In this document: positions 6,201-9,300 of the stretch, one piece after another | Position numbering within the stretch: position 1 is the first letter of the stretch | Layout: each line of letters opens with the position of its first letter | NCBI GenBank assembly: GCA_009914645.1 | Contig: VFLB01000135.1 | Coordinates: 1 to 9,300 of the forward strand | Direction of reading: 5' to 3' | From: Synechococcaceae bacterium Bin_79_3 | GTDB lineage: Bacteria; Cyanobacteriota; Cyanobacteriia; PCC-6307; Cyanobiaceae | DNA length: 9,300 nt | Notes under the pieces: generated by a model | The model's input: the letters and a program-made list of their open reading frames with translations, nothing else | Database searches by the model: none | Told to the model about the DNA's origin: nothing | Translations under genes and position numbers: made by a program

Positions 6201-6840
6201 GGCTTTGCAGGAACAGCTGAAGGTGGTGCAGCAACGCATGGAGGCTCTTGAACCGGTAAACATGCTTGCCCTCGAGGAACTAGAGCAACTTGAGGCGCGG
6301 CTGGCTGAATTGGCGGAGCGCCTGGCTGTGCTCGCTAGTGAACGCTTGGAATTGTTGCTGCGGGTTGAAACTGTTGCCACCTTGAGGCAAGAGGCGTTTA
6401 TGGAGGCTTTTCGAGCAGTAGATGGTCATTTCCGTGAAATTTTTGCAGGTCTTTCAGAGGGGGAAGGGCAGCTGCAACTTGAAAACGAGGCAGATCCCTT
6501 GGAGGGAGGCCTCACCCTGGTGGCCCATCCCAAAGGCAAAACGGTGAGGCGCTTGGCTTCTATGTCTGGTGGTGAAAAATCTCTCACTGCCCTTAGCTTT
6601 TTGTTTGCGCTGCAGCGGTTTCGCCCATCCCCTTTCTATGCACTCGATGAAGTGGACAGTTTTCTTGATGGTGTGAATGTAGAAAGACTTGCCAGCTTGA
6701 TTTCCACCCAAGCAGATGCAGCCCAGTTCCTAGTGGTGAGTCATCGCCGCCCAATGATTGCCGCAAGCACTCGCACCATCGGGGTAACCCAAGCCCGCGG
6801 CGCCCATACCCAGGTGGTGGGTTTACCCTCTGCAGCCTGA
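3235..6840 (+). CDS. smc: Chromosome segregation protein SMC
   Basis: From TTG 3235 the protein has 1201 residues, the usual SMC length. It begins 'MVYINQVSLTHFKSFGG', matching the conserved SMC start. The Walker A motif GPNGSGKS is at 32-39 and 'GMRAERLPDLI' follows. A long coiled coil precedes a hinge at about 525-690 (from 'GTGALRVLLEAGLEGIHG' to 'GAITGGS'). A second coiled coil precedes the C-terminal head, with signature SMSGGEK at 1109-1115 and Walker B YALDE ending D1138/E1139. SMC dimers, with ScpA/ScpB kleisin partners, use ATP to compact and separate chromosomes; scpA and scpB are not in this window. The arms are very rich in Gln (CAG/CAA), which creates long spurious frames on the other strand. 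The longer GTG 3160 start would add a non-conserved leader overlapping the promoter. The PRC-barrel gene follows after 19 nt. Confidence 0.95.
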   Translation: MVYINQVSLTHFKSFGGSVTLPLNTGFTVVTGPNGSGKSNILDGILFCLGLANSRGMRAERLPDLINNGVIREGKAAEASVSVRFDLQDWQPDEAEAGLEAPSEGAWIKPGQKEWTVTRRLRVAAGGTYSSSYSADGVSCNLQQLQTQLRRLRVDPDGSNVVMQGDVTRIVSMGAKDRRGIIDELAGVALFDSRIDQARSKLEEVQEREERCRIVEGELQASRNRLERDCQRARLYQELRLKLQLGRQQEQVLQVEHSRLQLQKLEQQHSQIQQCEIKERDAIQTGEIEIAAAVIGLEKLQLEVKSLGEDQLLAVQGQLAELDASGRERQRRVERHQQESSQIQQQRHQLLQERGGLLDQKRQLEAADQGQERLQAQADCLNAEAAVELSRRRLGEVAGRSGSWLEEQQQLSRRRQELQAELAPLQSEQLQLDERCRQDRERLLEQEQQLGQEQQGSDVAKQQLELLQKQLEQLLQEAEKQRNSTQSLAEALSLQQRTRQRLEQEQQQLEREIARQDSRRETLQESRGTGALRVLLEAGLEGIHGSIAQLGEVEEQFRLALEVAAGGRLSQVVVNDDRIAARAIELLKQKRAGRLTFLPLNKIRSNSNSSFSSSALERANPIAASAGCLGRALELLRFEPVYSEVFRYVFGETLVYKDLESARRELGRSRIVTLEGELLERSGAITGGSQQQRSGGLSFGRASEGDEAEPLRRRLLELGETLLASRRKEQELTANLELLQTSLANQRSQQAALEAELAAAKRSHGPQLSRENQLQQRLLQLRSAINKDAERLLQLSSIKAPLEKERAAIEAAEANAGDQQDGARWRVLQQELEQADNSLRIAREQKDGLEARQRESSLQLARLQSQLEALVTNEQRIQEAAAALSSEVQGLRQQQLVDQTRRLAFESEQQELQTRFGEQRRARDQAEAQLAGLRQKQQQHQWELQRLAEKLQALLEEQRNLSLRLNQLELALPDPLPEIPEELRHAGLEALQEQLKVVQQRMEALEPVNMLALEELEQLEARLAELAERLAVLASERLELLLRVETVATLRQEAFMEAFRAVDGHFREIFAGLSEGEGQLQLENEADPLEGGLTLVAHPKGKTVRRLASMSGGEKSLTALSFLFALQRFRPSPFYALDEVDSFLDGVNVERLASLISTQADAAQFLVVSHRRPMIAASTRTIGVTQARGAHTQVVGLPSAA

Positions 6841-6859
6841 TGGCCAATCCTGCGCCACA

Positions 6860-7942
6860 ATGACTCGATTACCAACAGAGCCCTTGCAGGCGCCGCCACC
6901 CTCCGATTCCAATCCTGTTCCATCTGATCGCCTCTGGTTGCGATCTGAATTGATGGGAACTCAAGTGATCACCCGCGACACCGGCCGCCGCCTCGGCGTT
7001 GTGGGTGAAGTGATGGTTGACATTGATCGCCGCGAGGTGGTCGCCCTTGGTTTGCGCGATAACCCGCTTACCCGATTTCTGCCGGGGTTACCTCGTTGGA
7101 TGCCCCTTGAGCAAATTCGCCAAGTGGGCGATGTGATCTTGGTGGATTCTGTTGATTCTCTTACTGAGAAATTTAATCCTGAACGCTTTAGCAGGGTTAT
7201 TAATTCGCAGGTTATATCTGAATCCGGTGAACAATTAGGCCGCGTATTGGGATTTAGCTTTGATATCGAAACTGGCGAACTCACCACTTTGGTGATGGGA
7301 GCCATAGGGGTTCCTTTGCTGGGGGAGGGAATCCTTAGTACCTGGGAACTAACCGTTGAAGAAATTGTAAGTTCTGGCCCTGATCGAATAATTGTTTATG
7401 AAGGTGCAGAAGAAAAGTTAAAGCAATTAAGTAGTGGCTTGCTTGAAAAACTGGGTATCGGTGGTGGCAACTTAGAGCGGGAGGAGAGGGAGCGCTATCG
7501 CCTTAATATGGTGCCGGTGGAAAACCAATTGCCTGCGGCCCAGATAACTGATCAGGAACAGCTGCGCCTGCAAGCAAATAAATCTGAACGCTTTGCTTCA
7601 TCTGCATCAACTGAGGAGCGTGGCGAATACGGTTCAAGCCAGAAAATAAATCGCAATTCCGATCAAAAATACAACCAAGGATCAAATTCAAATTATGATC
7701 CTGATTACGAATATGTAGAATTAGAACAACGGGCGCAACGTAGGGAACAATTGCAGCAGCGCAGATATTTAGATGAAGATGTTGCTGAACAGAATTCAAA
7801 TCGTAATTATGGCAAATATAATAAGTTCGACAATTATGAAAGTAGAAGGCAGCCCCTAGATGTAGACGTTGAACCCGTTGAGATCAGGCGCGAAATGTTA
7901 GAACCAATATCTGATCCGATAGATGAGGATCCCTGGGCTTAA
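6860..7942 (+). CDS. PRC-barrel domain protein with two barrels and a disordered acidic tail
   Basis: The 360-residue protein has a proline-rich start, two tandem PRC-barrel-like domains (about 27-102 and 108-182), a short helical linker (about 184-215) and a long low-complexity tail rich in Asn, Gln, Asp, Tyr and Arg. The tail ends in the acidic peptide PISDPIDEDPWA. The first barrel shows 'LMGTQVITRDTGRRLGVVGE' and the second 'INSQVISESGEQLGRVLGF', the repeated beta-barrel pattern of the family. PRC barrels occur in photosynthetic reaction-centre H subunits, RimM and several cell-division or RNA-associated proteins; they act as adaptors and do not indicate an enzyme. It starts 19 nt after smc, so co-transcription is likely. 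The tail's DNA (about 7600-7900) is clearly more AT-rich than the upstream part. The exact role is unknown. Confidence 0.8.
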   Translation: MTRLPTEPLQAPPPSDSNPVPSDRLWLRSELMGTQVITRDTGRRLGVVGEVMVDIDRREVVALGLRDNPLTRFLPGLPRWMPLEQIRQVGDVILVDSVDSLTEKFNPERFSRVINSQVISESGEQLGRVLGFSFDIETGELTTLVMGAIGVPLLGEGILSTWELTVEEIVSSGPDRIIVYEGAEEKLKQLSSGLLEKLGIGGGNLEREERERYRLNMVPVENQLPAAQITDQEQLRLQANKSERFASSASTEERGEYGSSQKINRNSDQKYNQGSNSNYDPDYEYVELEQRAQRREQLQQRRYLDEDVAEQNSNRNYGKYNKFDNYESRRQPLDVDVEPVEIRREMLEPISDPIDEDPWA

Positions 7943-7945
7943 CGC

Positions 7946-8329
7946 CTAAATTTTCTGAAAGTTTAAAGATGCAGAATTTACACAATAACGTTCACCCGTT
8001 GGAGCAGGGCCGTCTTTAAAAACATGGCCTAAATGTGCATCGCAGTTTGCACATCGAATTTCAGTGCGTTGCATGCCGTGGCTTTGATCTGTATGAACGC
8101 TGATCGCAGTTGGATCTACCCCTTGCCAGAAACTTGGCCAGCCGGTGCCGGATTCAAATTTTGCATCAGATTTAAAAAGTTCTTTATCGCAGCAGATGCA
8201 ACGGTATATTCCGTTCTCTTTGTTATTCCAATAAACACCTGAGAAGGCCCGTTCAGTTCCCCCTTCTCTAGCTACTTGATACTGCTCAGCTGTGAGCTTT
8301 GCTTTCCATTCCTCTTGGCTCAGTTGCAT
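7946..8329 (-). CDS. msrB: Peptide-methionine (R)-S-oxide reductase MsrB
   Basis: The 127-residue protein is a complete MsrB, which reduces methionine-R-sulfoxide in oxidised proteins using thioredoxin. Zinc ligands are C44/C47 (RCICC) and C93/C96 (CANC). The catalytic cysteine is C116 in RYCVNS, near the conserved GHVF and N118. The substrate-pocket loop GTGWPSF (61-67) carries Thr62, where many MsrBs (such as E. coli) have Cys; this form therefore lacks the usual resolving cysteine there and may be recycled differently. The gene ends 3 nt from the convergent PRC-barrel stop, and lies 34 nt downstream of the LpxB-like gene, probably in one transcript. Confidence 0.95.
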   Translation of the reverse strand: MQLSQEEWKAKLTAEQYQVAREGGTERAFSGVYWNNKENGIYRCICCDKELFKSDAKFESGTGWPSFWQGVDPTAISVHTDQSHGMQRTEIRCANCDAHLGHVFKDGPAPTGERYCVNSASLNFQKI

Positions 8330-8363
8330 GGCCTATCAAATTGCAAAGGTTTAGTTCTCTAAT

Positions 8364-9300
8364 TTAAGCAATTGTTTTGTAATTTGTGGGTAGTAATTCA
8401 TCTACCAACCCCGCCAGCTGCGCCACCGCTCCTGGTTTTCCCCTTAAATGCCGGAGCTCCTCAGCCATCGCCTCGAGGCGTTTAGGGTTTTCTAGCCATT
8501 GGGCGGCTTCAGCTCCAATCTCTTCTGGAGTGATCGTGCCTACCCGTTCTGGCACTACTAACCGGCCGGCGCTGATATTTGGCCAAGCAAGGAAGCCTCT
8601 ATTTCGCATACGCCATGCCGTGAGCGCTATTCCCAGTAACCATCGCAATAGTGGCAAGCGCGCCAATAAACCAAGCCAACCATCCCAAGCCTGCATCACG
8701 TGTAGGTGTTGAGTTGGAACCAGCACAAGCATTGGCACGCCCAAGGCGCCTAGCTCAGCGGTGTTTGCTCCAACAGTTGTTAAGGCAAGATTGCATTGGC
8801 TTAAGACATTGTGGGCCGGTTGGTCTTCAACCAGCATTATTTCAAGGCCGCTCCCTGTTATCAAGCAACGCTTCCCACTTTCACTTTCACTTTCATTGCT
8901 CAAATGCGGTGTGCTGCCTCCATAAAAACGCTGTAGGGGATTGTTTAGATCTCCATATTTAATAATCTCTGCTGCAGAAGTAGTTGGTGCCACCGCTAAT
9001 AAAAAACGCACTTGGGGCCGCAGTTGATGCAGGATCTCTGCGCAGCGCAGCATAAAAGGCACTCCGAGCTGTAATTTTGCTCCTTTTGAGCCCGGCAGCA
9101 GGGCCACCCATTCTCCAGCCGCAAGCCCTGTTTCATTGCGGGCGTTATGGGATAAATCCGCCATTAAATCTCCCACCACCGTGCAGCGTTTTTGCCACTT
9201 GGGCTTAAGTCGCGTTGAAGCAGCTGTGCCCATAGCGGCAATGCGGTCGTTCCATTGGGGCCAGCGGGCCACCCATTCGGCGTAGGTGATGTGGCGATAG
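8364..9300 (-). CDS. LpxB-like (lipid-A-disaccharide synthase-related) glycosyltransferase-family protein, N-terminus beyond the window
   Basis: The frame stays open to the right edge (residues YRHITYAEW precede the GTG at 9272), so only the C-terminal ~311 residues are seen. They include 'ARWPQWNDRIAAMG', 'CTVVGDLMADL', the inter-domain 'GEWVALLPGSKGAKLQLGVPFML', and a nucleotide-sugar-binding-like 'LALTTVGANTAELGALGVPML'. 'AWPNISAGR..VPE' follows near the end. This is a conserved cyanobacterial family related to LpxB (GT-B fold, GT19-like). Its substrate is unproven, and it need not make lipid A disaccharide. A run of Ser-Glu repeats (ESESES) is encoded by a short tandem DNA repeat. It lies upstream of msrB. 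Confidence 0.72.
   Translation of the reverse strand, partial: YRHITYAEWVARWPQWNDRIAAMGTAASTRLKPKWQKRCTVVGDLMADLSHNARNETGLAAGEWVALLPGSKGAKLQLGVPFMLRCAEILHQLRPQVRFLLAVAPTTSAAEIIKYGDLNNPLQRFYGGSTPHLSNESESESGKRCLITGSGLEIMLVEDQPAHNVLSQCNLALTTVGANTAELGALGVPMLVLVPTQHLHVMQAWDGWLGLLARLPLLRWLLGIALTAWRMRNRGFLAWPNISAGRLVVPERVGTITPEEIGAEAAQWLENPKRLEAMAEELRHLRGKPGAVAQLAGLVDELLPTNYKTIA
8876..8893. repeat. Three tandem CACTTT hexamers inside the LpxB-like gene
   Basis: CACTTT is repeated three times without mismatch at 8876-8893, in frame with the minus-strand gene, and encodes alternating Ser and Glu in a surface-like loop between 'TPHLSNE' and 'GKRCLITGS'. Slipped-strand changes would add or remove two residues without breaking the frame. 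Confidence 0.7.

Noticed and set aside
1..9300. CRISPR array, insertion sequence or defence island
   Set aside because: No regularly spaced direct repeats, transposase frames, terminal inverted repeats or defence-type domains are visible; nearly all bases belong to recognisable genes.

Overview
The window looks like a picocyanobacterial chromosome (marine or freshwater Synechococcus/Cyanobium type). The strongest evidence is a circularly permuted, two-piece tmRNA gene on the minus strand whose tag reads ANNIVRFSRQAAPVAA. That tag is of the kind I recall from marine Synechococcus. The SMC, PRC-barrel, YqjD-like and LpxB-like proteins also look cyanobacterial. Gene packing is tight and start codons mostly lack a clear Shine-Dalgarno site.

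Layout: 1-119 (+) is the C-terminal end of a thioredoxin-like domain, probably a VKOR-type disulfide-forming enzyme. 175-792 (+) is an ICMT/PEMT-like integral membrane methyltransferase with a recognisable promoter that places its start. About 857-1100 (-) is the permuted tmRNA gene with an intrinsic terminator at 810-842. Divergent from it, 1134-2300 (+) encodes a THUMP/RlmL-type rRNA guanine methyltransferase. Two small membrane proteins follow on the minus strand: a Holin-X-like protein (2297-2671) and a YqjD/ElaB-like protein (2676-3098), 4 nt apart. Divergent from these, a near-consensus promoter at 3175-3203 drives smc (start best placed at TTG 3235, stop 6840). A PRC-barrel protein (6860-7942) follows 19 nt later. 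On the minus strand, msrB (7946-8329) lies downstream of an LpxB-like glycosyltransferase-family gene (8364 to beyond the right edge).

Functionally this is mainly a housekeeping region: ribosome rescue (tmRNA), rRNA modification (RlmL-like), chromosome organisation (SMC), oxidative repair (MsrB), disulfide chemistry (VKOR/Trx end) and membrane-associated proteins. I see no insertion sequence, CRISPR array, prophage or defence island. The least ordinary elements are the split tmRNA with its competing helices and UUCG-capped hairpin, and the smc-linked PRC-barrel protein with a long disordered tail ending in a short acidic peptide.
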